This document shows positions 63,889 to 64,000 of a stretch of 64,000 bases of DNA, one piece after another. Each line of letters opens with the position of its first letter. Positions within the stretch are counted from its first letter, which is position 1. Under the pieces are notes generated by a model that made no database searches, was not told the origin of the DNA, and was given only the letters and a program-made list of their open reading frames with translations. Source of the DNA: Prorocentrum cordatum (taxonomy: Eukaryota; Sar; Dinophyceae; Prorocentrales; Prorocentraceae); assembly GCA_963575745.1 (NCBI GenBank), contig CAUYUJ010014329.1:98548-162547 (forward strand). The letters run 5' to 3'. The position numbers and the translations under genes were made by a program.

Positions 63889-64000
63889 GGGGCCCTGGGA
63901 CACACAAAGAAATACACACAAAGAACAGGATCCCCCATATGTTCCCATATTTTCTGGGTTTGGGTCTTCCCCCCCTCAATTCCCACATTGTTTCCCATAT
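63889..64000 (+). repeat. Dispersed repeat H, copy 4, cut by window end
   Basis: GGGCCCTGGGACACACAAAG, then CACATATTTTCTGGGTTTG-type sequence. Confidence 0.7.

Overview
This window looks like nuclear DNA of a dinoflagellate: GC-rich, gene-poor and crowded with simple repeats and small inverted-repeat elements. The main evidence is one split protein kinase gene on the minus strand. Its eight recognisable exons (61419 down to about 20176) total about 690 bases in 41 kb. All seven introns between them end in AG followed by G in the next exon. Their 5' ends are GC (four), GT (two) and GA (one), the relaxed splice-site pattern known from dinoflagellates. The genus cannot be fixed from the sequence; Prorocentrum or Polarella, both reported to carry introner elements, are guesses only.

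Layout. 1-15.2 kb holds no recognised gene. It contains degenerate repeat modules, triplet microsatellites, a six-copy 90-bp tandem array (3841-4345), a GC-rich minisatellite (12.7-13.5 kb) and a 160-bp array (14.4-15.19 kb). That last array runs straight into a plus-strand exon (15193-15404) that reads as the 3' end of a superfamily 1 helicase. 15.4-20.2 kb is repeats plus a remarkable nested palindrome (17909-18112). 20.2-61.4 kb is the kinase gene. Its introns carry almost every other feature, including dozens of MITE-like elements, two further 90-bp-type arrays (35.5-37.0 and 43.7-44.9 kb) and a few exon-like orphan reading frames. 61.4-64 kb has ATG repeats and element fragments.

The kinase is an SNF1/AMPK/CAMK-type serine/threonine kinase: the glycine loop, catalytic lysine, HRD and DFG motifs, T-loop threonine and PPE motif are intact across spliced exons. 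The start of the gene and the end of the kinase domain were not found and probably lie outside the window or in exons too short to recognise.

The most interesting system here is a family of about 135-180 bp terminal-inverted-repeat elements (ends GTCGGGCCTGTCC / GGACAGGCCCGAC) flanked by 8-bp target duplications. In two copies the duplication contains AGGT, so inserting the element would itself create GT...AG intron boundaries, the behaviour expected of an introner. The kinase introns also show short direct repeats at their splice junctions. No rRNA, tRNA, CRISPR or spliced-leader gene was recognised, and most long open frames in the window are translated microsatellites, not genes.
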